NCBI RefSeq assembly: GCF_002564045.1
Contig: NZ_PDJK01000002.1
Span: 4,774,001-4,838,000 of the forward strand
DNA: 64,000 nucleotides
Source of the DNA: Amycolatopsis sulphurea
GTDB lineage: Bacteria > Actinomycetota > Actinomycetes > Mycobacteriales > Pseudonocardiaceae
Direction of reading: 5' to 3'
Under the pieces are notes generated by a model. That model searched no databases. It was not told the DNA's origin and worked only from the letters and a program-made list of their open reading frames with translations. Positions 33,664 to 42,431 of this stretch are shown here, piece by piece (positions within the stretch are counted from its first letter, which is position 1; each line of letters starts with the position of its first letter). A program made the translations under genes and the position numbers.

Positions 33664-34578
33664 GTGTCTCGCCCCCAGAAACCGCGCCGTCCCGTTCCGC
33701 CGCCCGGATTGCTCATCGTCGACAAACCGGCGGGGATGACTTCGCACGACGTGGTGGCGCGGGCCCGGCGGATCATGGGCACGCGCAAGGTCGGCCACGC
33801 CGGCACGCTGGATCCGATGGCCACCGGGGTGCTGGTGCTCGGCATCGAACGCGCCACGAAGCTGCTCGGCCACCTCGCGCTCGACCGCAAGACCTACCTC
33901 GCCACGCTCTCCCTCGGCCAGGCCACGACCACCGACGACGCCGAAGGCGAGATCCTGTCCACGGCCGCCCCCGACGACGTCGCGGCCGTCACCGAAGCAC
34001 AGCTCTCCGCGGGCGTCGCCGCGTTGACCGGGGATCTCCAGCAGGTGCCCAGTGCGGTATCCGCGGTGAAGATCGACGGCAAGCGTGCGTACGCCCGTGT
34101 ACGCGCGGGGGAGGACGTGGTCATCCCGCCCCGGCCCGTCACCGTGCACCGCTTCGACGTACTGGGCGTACGCCGCGAAGACGACCGCATCGAACTCGAC
34201 GCCGTCGTGGAGTGCTCCTCGGGCACGTACGTGCGCGCGCTGGCGCGTGACCTCGGTGCCGGCCTCGGTGTCGGAGGTCACCTGAAAGCCTTGCGCCGCA
34301 CCACTGTCGGCCCGTTCACGCTCGCCAAGGCACGTACGCTCGACCAGCTGGAGGAGACGCCGGAACTCTCGCTGGACCTCGACGCCGCAGTCACCGCCGC
34401 CTTCCCGCGTCGCGATCTCGACGCGGCCACGGCGCGCGCGGTGCAGTACGGGCGGCGTATCCCGGCGGGCGGCATCGAGGGCACCTACGGTCTGTTCGCT
34501 CCGGACGGGCACGTACTGGCGCTGGCCTCCGACGCCGAGGGAGTGACCCGTTCGGTGGTAGTGCTGCTGCCCGCATAG
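33664..34578 (+). CDS. truB: tRNA pseudouridine(55) synthase TruB
   Basis: This 304-residue enzyme makes pseudouridine-55 in the T-loop of nearly all tRNAs. It shows LLIVDKPAGMTSHDVVARAR, the catalytic aspartate in HAGTLDPMATGVLVLG (about residues 40-55), TKTY-like DRKTYLATL, and the C-terminal PUA-like region GRRIPAGG...YGLFAPDG. The GTG at 33664 follows TAGGGT by 7 bases (leaderless pattern). The downstream neighbour is ribF, a common pairing. Confidence 0.96.
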   Translation: MSRPQKPRRPVPPPGLLIVDKPAGMTSHDVVARARRIMGTRKVGHAGTLDPMATGVLVLGIERATKLLGHLALDRKTYLATLSLGQATTTDDAEGEILSTAAPDDVAAVTEAQLSAGVAALTGDLQQVPSAVSAVKIDGKRAYARVRAGEDVVIPPRPVTVHRFDVLGVRREDDRIELDAVVECSSGTYVRALARDLGAGLGVGGHLKALRRTTVGPFTLAKARTLDQLEETPELSLDLDAAVTAAFPRRDLDAATARAVQYGRRIPAGGIEGTYGLFAPDGHVLALASDAEGVTRSVVVLLPA

Positions 34579-34621
34579 GGTGGAGCCGACAAGGGGACCG
34601 GTGCAGGGAGAGTTGACGGCA

Positions 34622-35590
34622 GTGCAGCGGTGGCGTGGACTCGGGGACCTCCCGGGCGGCTGGGGACGGTGTGTGGTCACCATCGGCGTGTTCGACGGCG
34701 TACACCGCGGACACCAGGAACTGATCTCCCGTACGGTGGCCGCGGCCGCCGAACGCGGGGTGCCCAGCGTGGTGGTCACCTTCGACCCGCACCCGTCCGA
34801 GGTGCTGCGCCCCGGCAGTCATCCCGCGCAGCTGACTTCGTTGCGGCGCAAGGCGGAACTGGTCGAAGGGCTCGGCGTGGACGTGTTCTGCGTCCTGCCC
34901 TTCACCCTGGAGTTCTCCCGCCTGAGCCCGCACGAGTTCGTGCACGAAGCGCTGGTGGACCAGCTGCACGCGGCCGCGGTGCTGGTCGGCGACAACTTCA
35001 CCTTCGGTGCCAAGGCGGCGGGCAACGTCGCACTGCTGCGCGAGCTGGGCCGCCGCTTCGGGTTCGTCGCGTACGGCGCGGAGCTGCAGGGCCGGTCGCT
35101 GGCCGAGCCGGGCGCGGAACCGCGAAGCGGTATCGACATCACCTTCTCCTCCACCTATGTACGCTCGTGCATCGACGCGGGCGACGTGGTCGCGGCGGCG
35201 GAGGCGCTCGGCCGCCCGCACCGGCTGGAGGGCATCGTGGTCCGCGGCGACCGGCGCGGCCACGAGCTGGGCTACCCGACGGCGAACCTGTCCACCCCGC
35301 GGTTCGCCGCGGTCCCCGCGGACGGCGTCTACACCGCGTGGTTCACCCGGCTTTCCGAACCGGAGCGGCGGCTGCGCGCGGCGGTGTCGGTGGGCACGAA
35401 CCCGACCTTCTCCGGCCGTGAGCGCACTGTCGAGGCCTTCGTGCTGGATGTGGACGAGGACTTCTACGGGCAGCACGTGGCGCTGGACTTCGTCACCCGC
35501 CTTCGGGACCAGGAGCGTTTCACCACGTCCGCGGACCTGGTGGTACAGATCGACGACGACGTCGCACGCACCCGGGACGCGCTCGGCTGA
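34622..35590 (+). CDS. ribF: Bifunctional riboflavin kinase / FAD synthetase
   Basis: This 322-residue enzyme phosphorylates riboflavin to FMN and adenylylates FMN to FAD. The N-terminal nucleotidyltransferase domain has TIGVFDGVHRGHQELISR (the G-x-F-D-G-x-H-x-G-H signature) and VTFDPHPSEVL; the C-terminal kinase domain has GHELGYPTANLS and VGTNPTF. I start at the GTG at 34622 (VQRWRGLGDLPGGWGRCVV), matching the usual actinobacterial N-terminus; in-frame GTGs at 34580 and 34601 are less likely. Confidence 0.95.
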   Translation: MQRWRGLGDLPGGWGRCVVTIGVFDGVHRGHQELISRTVAAAAERGVPSVVVTFDPHPSEVLRPGSHPAQLTSLRRKAELVEGLGVDVFCVLPFTLEFSRLSPHEFVHEALVDQLHAAAVLVGDNFTFGAKAAGNVALLRELGRRFGFVAYGAELQGRSLAEPGAEPRSGIDITFSSTYVRSCIDAGDVVAAAEALGRPHRLEGIVVRGDRRGHELGYPTANLSTPRFAAVPADGVYTAWFTRLSEPERRLRAAVSVGTNPTFSGRERTVEAFVLDVDEDFYGQHVALDFVTRLRDQERFTTSADLVVQIDDDVARTRDALG

Positions 35591-35707
35591 GCGCGTGCCC
35601 CGGCCGGGGGCGGAAACGGACGTTCCGGCCCGCCGGAGCGGCCCGGATGGCAAGATGACCCGGGCGGCACGGGCCGCCGACGAGGGCCGGATACGGGGCG
35701 AGGGGGC

Positions 35708-36184
35708 ATGGAACTGGTGGAGGATCAGAAGATCGTCCAGCGGAACATCACGCTGCAACGAGAGTGGTACGGCGAGCCGCTGGGTGATCGGGTACGCCGG
35801 CTGGTGGTGGCCTTCGACGTGTCCCAGGCCTTCCTGGCCGAGGTACTCGGGATCAGCGCGCCGATGCTGAGCCAGGTGATGAGCGGCCGCCGGGCGAAGA
35901 TCGGCAATCCGGTGGTGCTCGCCCGGATGATCATGCTCGAACGCAAGATCCTGGTCCCCGCGGTCGCCGCGGGCGACCGCGACGCGATGCAGGCCGCGCT
36001 GGAGGACGTCCGCGACTCCCGGCCCACGGTCGGCCGCGACAACATCCCGCTGGGCTCCGACGAGCAGGCCGTGCTGACCACCCTGCGCGACGTCGCCGAG
36101 GACGAGGACCTCGTCGAGGCGGCGAAACGCCTGGACGAGGACTTCCCGGCGATCGCCGACCTGCTCCGCCGCGCCGGCCAGTAG
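35708..36184 (+). CDS. Helix-turn-helix DNA-binding protein
   Basis: This 158-residue protein has an N-terminal region with an HTH-like segment AFDVSQAFLAEVLGISAPML and SQVMSGRRAKIGNP (about residues 34-68), resembling the XRE/lambda-repressor fold. A helical region follows, and the end is acidic. I know no function. The gene sits 8 bases before the 2'-5' RNA ligase-like gene and is probably cotranscribed with it. The ATG at 35708 is preceded by GGCGAGGGG, a weak ribosome site. Confidence 0.75.
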   Translation: MELVEDQKIVQRNITLQREWYGEPLGDRVRRLVVAFDVSQAFLAEVLGISAPMLSQVMSGRRAKIGNPVVLARMIMLERKILVPAVAAGDRDAMQAALEDVRDSRPTVGRDNIPLGSDEQAVLTTLRDVAEDEDLVEAAKRLDEDFPAIADLLRRAGQ

Positions 36185-36192
36185 CCCCGGCC

Positions 36193-36702
36193 ATGCGGCT
36201 GTTCTCCGCGCTTCGCCCGCCTCCCGATGTGGCGGCCGCGGTGCGCGAGGCGCTCGGCGTCCCCGAACCGGAGGACGGCGTGCCCGGTGCGCTGCGCTGG
36301 ACCGAGCAGGCGGGCTGGCACATCACCCTCGCCTTCTACGCCGAAGCCGACCCCGCCGACCCCGCCGAACGCGCCGAATTCCTGGCCGGAGCACTGCATG
36401 GGCGCCCGGCGATCGACGTCCGGCTACGCGGTTCCGGGACCTTCCCCGGCGTGCTGTGGCTGGCCGCCGAAGGCGAAGGGCTCGCCGGGCTCGCGCGCGC
36501 CGCCGGAGCGGGGAACCGGCCGTACCACGCCCACCTCACCCTGGCCCGGCATGCCCGGGAGCACCCAGGTCCGGCCGCGCGGTGGGCGGAGCGGCTGGCC
36601 GGGTTCGCCAGCCGGGACTGGACCGCGGCCGAGGTACTCCTGCTGGGCAGCGGAGGGACGCCGTATCGCACGGTGGGGCGGTTCGGCCTGCACCGTGTGT
36701 GA
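36193..36702 (+). CDS. thpR: RNA 2',3'-cyclic phosphodiesterase (2'-5' RNA ligase family)
   Basis: This 169-residue protein of the 2H phosphoesterase superfamily has the two catalytic H-x-T/S-x motifs: WHITLAF (about residues 42-48) and AHLTLAR (about 116-122). It starts directly with MRLFSALRPP, the family N-terminus. ThpR/LigT proteins open 2',3'-cyclic phosphates on RNA ends, and the in vivo substrate is unsure. A 19-nt palindrome just past the stop (36707-36725) should end the transcript. Confidence 0.88.
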   Translation: MRLFSALRPPPDVAAAVREALGVPEPEDGVPGALRWTEQAGWHITLAFYAEADPADPAERAEFLAGALHGRPAIDVRLRGSGTFPGVLWLAAEGEGLAGLARAAGAGNRPYHAHLTLARHAREHPGPAARWAERLAGFASRDWTAAEVLLLGSGGTPYRTVGRFGLHRV

Positions 36703-36706
36703 AGCG

Positions 36707-36725
36707 ACGGTGCAGCCTGCACCGT
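36707..36725 (+). terminator. Perfect 19-nt palindrome after thpR
   Basis: ACGGTGCAG-C-CTGCACCGT is a perfect inverted repeat starting 4 bases past the stop codon. A 17-mer with one mismatch (CTGCACCGTGTGTGAAG at 36688 and CTGCACCGTGCGTGAAG at 36717) flanks it as a direct repeat, so the hairpin may have arisen by duplication of the gene's end. It lies just before the rpsO promoter region. Confidence 0.55.
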
Positions 36726-36862
36726 GCGTGAAGACCGTTCTCACCCGGCTGGTAACCTCGGTGAACGGGTCCGGCTGCAGTCCGTGGCGGCCGAGACCGG
36801 CTACCCGGCCGCGTGGCGCGGTGCGGGCCCCACGGCACCTAGATGCACAAGGAGCACCACCA

Positions 36863-37132
36863 GTGGCGCTGTCCACCGAAGAGAAGAAGACGATCCTCGC
36901 CGAGTACGGCCTGCACGACTCGGACACCGGATCCCCCGAGGCCCAGGTGGCCCTGCTGACCAAGCGGATCACCGGCCTCACCGAACACCTCAAGACGCAC
37001 AAGCACGACCACCACTCCCGGCGTGGGCTGCTGCTGCTGGTCGGCCGTCGCCGCCGGCTGCTCAACTACACCGAGAAGGTGGACGTGGCGCGGTATCGCG
37101 AGCTGATCAAGCGGCTCGGACTGCGCCGCTAG
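36863..37132 (+). CDS. rpsO: 30S ribosomal protein S15
   Basis: This 89-residue primary rRNA-binding protein of the 30S platform contains the family signature from TGSPEAQVALLTKRI through HKHDHHSRRGLLLLVGRRRR to LLNYTEKVDVARYRELIKRL. The GTG at 36863 has AAGGAG 8 bases upstream. It is the usual neighbour of pnp. A hairpin follows the stop, so part of the transcription ends before pnp. Confidence 0.97.
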   Translation: MALSTEEKKTILAEYGLHDSDTGSPEAQVALLTKRITGLTEHLKTHKHDHHSRRGLLLLVGRRRRLLNYTEKVDVARYRELIKRLGLRR

Positions 37133-37139
37133 CACGGGC

Positions 37140-37172
37140 GAGGGGGAGTGACCGGAGCGGTCGCTCCCCCTC
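37140..37172 (+). terminator. Hairpin between rpsO and pnp
   Basis: GAGGGGGAGTGACCG (37140-37154) pairs with CGGTCGCTCCCCCTC (37158-37172) with one G-T pair and a GAG loop, 8 bases after the rpsO stop. In many bacteria the rpsO-pnp intergenic hairpin is a processing/termination site. About 190 bases remain before pnp, enough for its own promoter and leader. Confidence 0.7.
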
Positions 37173-37366
37173 CGTGCAAGCACCACTCATTACAGCGCGG
37201 GCGCGCTGGAGGACCACCTTCGCCGGTCCTCGGTAGTGGTTCCCGGGTACGGACCCGGGGGCTTCGATCGAAGACCGGCCGACATCCTCGAGCGTCCTCG
37301 GGCGAACCGGGTCCCAGGGTGGGAGACTCGCGCTGCTACGAAGGAACCAAAGAGGAGATTGACCCT

Positions 37367-39619
37367 ATGACCGACTCCACCGGAGTCACCGTGTTCGAAA
37401 CCGAAGCCGTGCTCGACAACGGCCGGTTCGGCACCCGCACCGTACGGTTCGAGACCGGGCGGCTGGCCCGCCAGGCGGCCGGTTCCGTGGTCGCTTACCT
37501 GGACGAAGAGACGATGCTGCTGTCGGCGACCACGGCGTCGAAGCACCCGAAGGAGCACTTCGACTTCTTCCCGCTGACCGTGGACGTCGAAGAGCGGATG
37601 TACGCCGCCGGCCGCATCCCCGGCGCGTTCTTCCGCCGCGAGGGCCGCCCCTCCACCGACGCGATCCTCACCGCCCGGCTGATCGACCGGCCGCTGCGCC
37701 CGTCCTTCGCCGACGGCCTGCGCAACGAGATCCAGGTCGTCATCACCGTGCAGAGCCTCAACCCGGACGACCCGTACGACGTGCTGGCGATCAACGCCGC
37801 CTCCGCGTCCACGCAGATCGCCGGCCTGCCGTTCTCCGGTCCGGTCGGCGGCGTGCGCGTCGCGCTGATCGAGGACCAGTGGGTCGCGTTCCCGACCTGG
37901 CCGCAGCTGGAGAAGGCCACCTTCAACATGGTGGTCGCGGGCCGGATCGTCGGGGATGATGTCGCGATCATGATGGTCGAGGCCGAGGGCACCGAGCACA
38001 CCCTCGACCTGATCGCCGCCGGCTCCAAGGCGCCGGACGAGGCCTCGGTCGCCGAGGGCCTGGAGGCCGCGAAGCCGTTCATCAAGGCCCTGTGCGAGGC
38101 GCAGCAGCGCCTCGCCGCCGACGCCGCGAAGCCGACCGGCGAGTTCCCGACCTACCCGGCCTACGAGCAGGACGTCTACGAGGCCGTCGCGGCGATCGCC
38201 ACCGACGACCTGGCCAAGGCACTGCAGATCCCGGGCAAGCAGGACCGCGACGCCGCGACCGACGCGGTCAAGGCCGCCGTGATCGAGAAGGTCGGCCTGG
38301 GCGAGGGCGAGGCCTTCGAGGGCCGCGACAAGGAAATCGGCGGCGCGTTCAAGGCACTGACCAAGAAGATCATGCGCAAGCGCGTGCTCACCGAGAAGAT
38401 CCGGATGGACGGCCGCGGGCTGACCGACATCCGGCAGCTCTCCGCCGAGGTCGCGGTGATCCCGCGGGCGCACGGCTCGGCGCTGTTCGAGCGCGGCGAG
38501 ACCCAGATCCTGGGGGTCACCACGCTGAACATGCTTCGCCTCGAGCAGCAGATCGACTCGCTGTCGCCGGAGACGCACAAGCGCTACATGCACCACTACA
38601 ACTTCCCGCCGTTCTCCACCGGTGAGACCGGCCGGGTCGGCTCGCCGAAGCGGCGCGAGATCGGCCACGGCATGCTCGCCGAGCGCGCGCTGCTGCCGGT
38701 GCTGCCGAAGCGGGACGAGTTCCCATACGCGATCCGTCAGGTCTCCGAGGCGCTGGGCTCCAACGGCTCCACCTCGATGGGCTCGGTCTGCGCGTCCACT
38801 ATGTCGCTGTACAACGCCGGCGTGCCGCTCAAGGCGCCGGTCGCGGGCATCGCGATGGGCCTGGTGTCGGACGAGGTGGATGGTGAGACCCGCTACGTCG
38901 CGCTCACCGACATCCTGGGCGCCGAGGATGCGCTGGGCGACATGGACTTCAAGGTCGCGGGCACCAAGGACATCATCACCGCGCTGCAGCTGGACACGAA
39001 GCTCGACGGAATCCCCTCCGAGGTGCTCGCGGGTGCGCTGAAGCAGGCCAAGGACGCCCGCTACACCATCCTCGAGGTGATCGCCGAGGCGATCGACGCG
39101 CCGGACGAGATGAGCCCGTTCGCCCCGCGCGTGACCAGCGTGAAGATCCCGGTGGACAAGATCGGCGAGGTGATCGGCCCGAAGGGCAAGATGATCAACT
39201 CGATCACCGAGGAGACCGGCGCGGACATCTCGATCGAGGACGACGGCACGATCTACGTCGGTGCCGCGGACGGCCCGTCCGCGGAGGCCGCGATCGACAA
39301 GATCAACGCGATCGCCAACCCGCAGCTGCCGAAGGTCGGCGAGCGCTTCCTCGGCACCGTGGTGAAGACCGCGGCGTTCGGCGCGTTCGTCTCGCTGCTG
39401 CCGGGCAAGGACGGCCTGGTGCACATCTCCAAGCTGGGTGGCGGCAAGCGGATCGGCAAGGTCGAGGACGTGGTCAACGTGGGCGACAAGCTCCGCGTCG
39501 AGATCGGCGACATCGACAACCGCGGCAAGATCAGCCTGATCGTGGTCAAGGACGAGGACGCCGAGCAGGCCGGCGGGGACACCGCCGAGCAGTCCGGCGA
39601 CAAGGCCGAGGCGAAGTAA
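37367..39619 (+). CDS. pnp: Polyribonucleotide nucleotidyltransferase (PNPase / GpsI)
   Basis: This 750-residue exoribonuclease uses phosphate to degrade RNA 3'-5' and can also synthesise tails. Two RNase PH-like domains flank an alpha-helical linker; the second carries FERGETQILGVTTL and NGSTSMGSVCAST. KH (VPVDKIGEVIGPKGKMIN-like, about residues 595-610) and S1 (GTVVKTAAFGAFVSLLPGKD) domains complete the protein. The ATG at 37367 follows AGAGGAG. This is a trimeric core enzyme of RNA turnover, with RNase J encoded about 14 kb downstream. Confidence 0.97.
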   Translation: MTDSTGVTVFETEAVLDNGRFGTRTVRFETGRLARQAAGSVVAYLDEETMLLSATTASKHPKEHFDFFPLTVDVEERMYAAGRIPGAFFRREGRPSTDAILTARLIDRPLRPSFADGLRNEIQVVITVQSLNPDDPYDVLAINAASASTQIAGLPFSGPVGGVRVALIEDQWVAFPTWPQLEKATFNMVVAGRIVGDDVAIMMVEAEGTEHTLDLIAAGSKAPDEASVAEGLEAAKPFIKALCEAQQRLAADAAKPTGEFPTYPAYEQDVYEAVAAIATDDLAKALQIPGKQDRDAATDAVKAAVIEKVGLGEGEAFEGRDKEIGGAFKALTKKIMRKRVLTEKIRMDGRGLTDIRQLSAEVAVIPRAHGSALFERGETQILGVTTLNMLRLEQQIDSLSPETHKRYMHHYNFPPFSTGETGRVGSPKRREIGHGMLAERALLPVLPKRDEFPYAIRQVSEALGSNGSTSMGSVCASTMSLYNAGVPLKAPVAGIAMGLVSDEVDGETRYVALTDILGAEDALGDMDFKVAGTKDIITALQLDTKLDGIPSEVLAGALKQAKDARYTILEVIAEAIDAPDEMSPFAPRVTSVKIPVDKIGEVIGPKGKMINSITEETGADISIEDDGTIYVGAADGPSAEAAIDKINAIANPQLPKVGERFLGTVVKTAAFGAFVSLLPGKDGLVHISKLGGGKRIGKVEDVVNVGDKLRVEIGDIDNRGKISLIVVKDEDAEQAGGDTAEQSGDKAEAK

Positions 39620-39657
39620 GGCCCGGGGTTCTCGCCCGGCAATCCGGCAAAACCGCC

Positions 39658-39691
39658 CGAAGGCCCCCTCTCCGCCGGGAGGGGGCCTTCG
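39658..39691 (+). terminator. Hairpin after pnp
   Basis: CGAAGGCCCCCTC (39658-39670) and GAGGGGGCCTTCG (39679-39691) form a perfect 13-bp stem with an 8-base loop, 39 bases after the pnp stop and 24 bases before the peptidase start. Some read-through into the peptidase gene is likely. Confidence 0.8.
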
Positions 39692-39714
39692 GCGCACGTA
39701 CCGAAAAGGTTCCC

Positions 39715-41079
39715 ATGGCACGGCAGGTTTCCGGGCACGAACAGCCCGTCGGCAGCACCCGCACGCTGGAGTCCACATCGGACGGTGCGCTGGTCAGGCG
39801 GAGCGTGCTCCCGGGCGGGCTGCGGGTGATCACCGAGCACGTCCCGGCCTCGCGGTCGGCGACCGTCGGGCTGTGGGTCGGCGTCGGCTCGCGCGACGAG
39901 CCGCTCGCCGTCGCCGGTGCCGCGCACTACCTGGAACACTTGCTGTTCAAGGGAACCCGCACCCGCGACGCCACGCAGATCGCGGAGGAGATCGACGCGG
40001 TCGGCGGGGAGTTCAACGCGTTCACCGCCAAGGAACACACCTGTTACTACGCGCAGGTGCTCGACGCGGACCTGCCGCTGGCCGTCGACCTGGTCACCGA
40101 CGTGGTGTTCGAAGCGCTGTGCACCGACCAGGACATGGCCACCGAACGCAGCGTGGTGCTCGAAGAGATCGCGATGCGCGACGACGACCCCGAGGATCTG
40201 CTGCACGAGACGTTCGTGAGCGCGATCCTCGGGGACCATCCGCTCGGCCGTCCGGTGCTGGGCACCGAGAAGTCCATCACCGAGATGGCCCCGGCGGCGC
40301 TGCGCGGCTTCTACCGCCGTCGCTACACGCTGCCGCGGATGGTGCTCGCGGTGGCCGGGAATGTGGCGCACGGCCAGGTGCTGCGCCTGGTCCGGCGGGC
40401 GCTGCGCGACCGCCTCGGCGGATCCGGCAGCCCCTTGGCGCCGCGGTCCGGCCGCGCCCGGCTTCGTACCGCGCCGAAGCTGGCGCTGCACCCGGACGAC
40501 ACCGAGCAGGCGCACGTGATGCTGGGCTTTCCCGCGCTGCCCCGGCACGACGAACGCCGGTTCACCCTGTCCGTGCTGAACGCGGCGCTGGGCGGGGGCA
40601 TGAGTTCCCGGCTGTTCCAGGAAATCCGGGAACGGCGAGGGCTGGCCTACCAGGTGTACTCCTCGGTCGCGAGCTACGCCGACATCGGGCACCTGTCGGT
40701 GTACGCGGGCTGCCAGCCGGAGCGGCTGGGCCAGGTCGCGGGTGTGATCCGCGAGGTGCTCGACGGGGTGGCCACCGACGGCCTGACCGACGCCGAAGTG
40801 GCCCGTGCCAAGGGACAGCTGCGCGGCGGGATCGTGCTCGGGCTGGAGGACACCGCGGCCCGGATGTCCCGGATCGGCAAGAACGAACTGAACTACGCGA
40901 GCTACCTCGGCGTGGGCGACACCGTCGCGCGAATCGACGCGGTGACCACCGACGAGGTGTGTGCGCTGGCTCGCACTCTGCTGCGCCGTCCCGGTGGGGC
41001 GCCCGCCGCCGCGGTGGTGGGGCCGTACGCTCACGCCGATGACCTGCCCGACGATCTGCACGAGGTGATCGCGTCATGA
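39715..41079 (+). CDS. M16 family zinc metallopeptidase (processing peptidase-like)
   Basis: This 454-residue insulinase-superfamily protein carries the inverted zinc motif HYLEH in GAAHYLEHLLFKGT (about residues 74-87) and the downstream ERSVVLEEIAMRDDDPEDL with the third zinc-ligand Glu. The C-terminal half contains the family GGGMSSRLFQEIRERRGLAY. Orthologues lie between pnp and dapB in mycobacteria and relatives; the substrate is not established. It overlaps dapB by 4 bases. Confidence 0.93.
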   Translation: MARQVSGHEQPVGSTRTLESTSDGALVRRSVLPGGLRVITEHVPASRSATVGLWVGVGSRDEPLAVAGAAHYLEHLLFKGTRTRDATQIAEEIDAVGGEFNAFTAKEHTCYYAQVLDADLPLAVDLVTDVVFEALCTDQDMATERSVVLEEIAMRDDDPEDLLHETFVSAILGDHPLGRPVLGTEKSITEMAPAALRGFYRRRYTLPRMVLAVAGNVAHGQVLRLVRRALRDRLGGSGSPLAPRSGRARLRTAPKLALHPDDTEQAHVMLGFPALPRHDERRFTLSVLNAALGGGMSSRLFQEIRERRGLAYQVYSSVASYADIGHLSVYAGCQPERLGQVAGVIREVLDGVATDGLTDAEVARAKGQLRGGIVLGLEDTAARMSRIGKNELNYASYLGVGDTVARIDAVTTDEVCALARTLLRRPGGAPAAAVVGPYAHADDLPDDLHEVIAS

Positions 41080-41825
41080 CCGAGTCCCCGATCCGCGTTG
41101 GCGTGCTGGGCGCGCGCGGGCGTATGGGCGCCACCGTGGTGCAAGCCGTGGAGGGCGCCGAAGACCTGCGGCTGGTGGCCGCGCTGGACGCCGGTGAGGA
41201 CCTCGCCGGGCTGGGTGACGCTCAGGTCGTCGTCGACTTCACCCACCCGGACGCGGTGATGGGCAACCTCCGGCACCTGATCGGCCATGGCGTGCACGCC
41301 GTCGTCGGCACCACCGGGTTCACCGAGGAGCGGCTGGCCGAGCTGCGGGGCCTGCTCGCCGCGAAGCCGGAGCTGGGCGTGCTGATCGCGCCGAACTTCG
41401 CGCTCGGCGCGGTGCTGGCGATGCGCTTCGCCACGCAGGCCGCGCGGTTCTACGCCTCGGCCGAGGTCGTCGAGCTGCACCACAACCGCAAGGCCGACGC
41501 CCCGTCCGGCACCGCGGCGCACACCGCGCGGATGATCGGCGCGGCCCGCGCCGAGGCCGGGCTGGCCCCCGGACCCGACGCCACGACGTCCGAAGTGGAC
41601 GGTGCGCGCGGAGCCGAGGTCGACGGCGTGCGGGTGCACTCGGTCCGGCTGCCCGGATTGGTGGCGCACGAGGAGATCATGTTCGGCGGTGAGGGGGAGA
41701 CCCTGACCATCCGGCACGACAGCATCGACCGTTCGTCGTTCATGCCCGGCGTGCTGCTCGGCGTGCGCACGGTGGTCAGCCGCCCCGGCCTCACGGTCGG
41801 CCTGGAGAACGTGCTCGACCTGTGA
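41076..41825 (+). CDS. dapB: 4-hydroxy-tetrahydrodipicolinate reductase
   Basis: This 249-residue enzyme performs the NAD(P)H-dependent second step of the diaminopimelate/lysine pathway. It shows VGVLGARGRMG (cofactor loop), VVDFTHPDAV, GTTGFTEER, and the substrate region ELHHNRKADAPSGTA with the catalytic His and Lys. Length is normal for the actinobacterial form. The ATG overlaps the M16 peptidase stop, and the following gene overlaps in turn, so three genes are coupled. The partner dapA lies at 52956. Confidence 0.96.
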   Translation: MTESPIRVGVLGARGRMGATVVQAVEGAEDLRLVAALDAGEDLAGLGDAQVVVDFTHPDAVMGNLRHLIGHGVHAVVGTTGFTEERLAELRGLLAAKPELGVLIAPNFALGAVLAMRFATQAARFYASAEVVELHHNRKADAPSGTAAHTARMIGAARAEAGLAPGPDATTSEVDGARGAEVDGVRVHSVRLPGLVAHEEIMFGGEGETLTIRHDSIDRSSFMPGVLLGVRTVVSRPGLTVGLENVLDL

Positions 41826-42289
41826 AGGCCCGCAATATCGCGCTGCTGCTGACCGCGGCGTTGGTGGTCTACCTCGTCCTGCTGGCCGACCGGGCCGTGG
41901 CGCTGCTGCGTACCGGCACCGGGGCCGGTATCGCGCTCGGGATCGGCGTGTTCCTGCTGCCGTTGCTCGGCGTGTGGATCATCGTGGTGACCTGGCGCGC
42001 CGGCACCCAGATCCAGCGCCTGTCCCGGCGGCTGGACGCCGAGGGCGGCCTGCCCGACGTGTCCGGCCTGCCCCGCCGTCCGTCCGGCCGGGTCGACCGG
42101 GACGCCGCGGACGCGTGGTTCGAGCAGCGCCGCGCCGAGGTCGAAGCCGACCAGAACGACTGGCGCGGCTGGTACCGCCTGGCCTACGCCTACGACATCG
42201 CCGGCGACCGCCGCCGCGCACGGGCGATCATGCGCAAGGCCGTGGACCTCGAAGCGGCCGAACGCAAACAGGGGTCGGCCCCGAATTAG
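41822..42289 (+). CDS. Small membrane protein with a TPR-like tail
   Basis: This 155-residue protein has two transmembrane segments: IALLLTAALVVYLVLLADRA and IALGIGVFLLPLLGVWIIVV (about residues 6-55). A soluble part of about 95 residues ends WYRLAYAYDIAGDRRRARAI, resembling one TPR hairpin. The GTG at 41822 overlaps the dapB stop by 4 bases. Function is unknown; the family is found next to dapB in related actinobacteria. The palindrome downstream (42314) probably ends this transcript. Confidence 0.8.
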   Translation: MKARNIALLLTAALVVYLVLLADRAVALLRTGTGAGIALGIGVFLLPLLGVWIIVVTWRAGTQIQRLSRRLDAEGGLPDVSGLPRRPSGRVDRDAADAWFEQRRAEVEADQNDWRGWYRLAYAYDIAGDRRRARAIMRKAVDLEAAERKQGSAPN

Positions 42290-42313
42290 GGGTTGGGTCC
42301 CGTCCGCGCTGAA

Positions 42314-42368
42314 GGCTGTGAAGGGGCCCTTCACGGACTCAGAGGCTGTGAAGGGCCCCTTCACAGTC
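42314..42368. repeat. Palindromic intergenic repeat between convergent genes
   Basis: GGCTGTGAAGGGGCCC... and ...GGGCCCCTTCACAGTC arms surround GGACTCAGAGGCT, so the outer arms pair well but the centre is degenerate. It lies between the stop of the small membrane protein (42289) and the stop of the convergent gene (42432), consistent with bidirectional termination. Confidence 0.75.
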
Positions 42369-42431
42369 TTAGCCGTTGGCGCCCGTAGAAGGGCCATCGA
42401 TGCTACGTAACGCCCTGACGTGGCATGGCAC

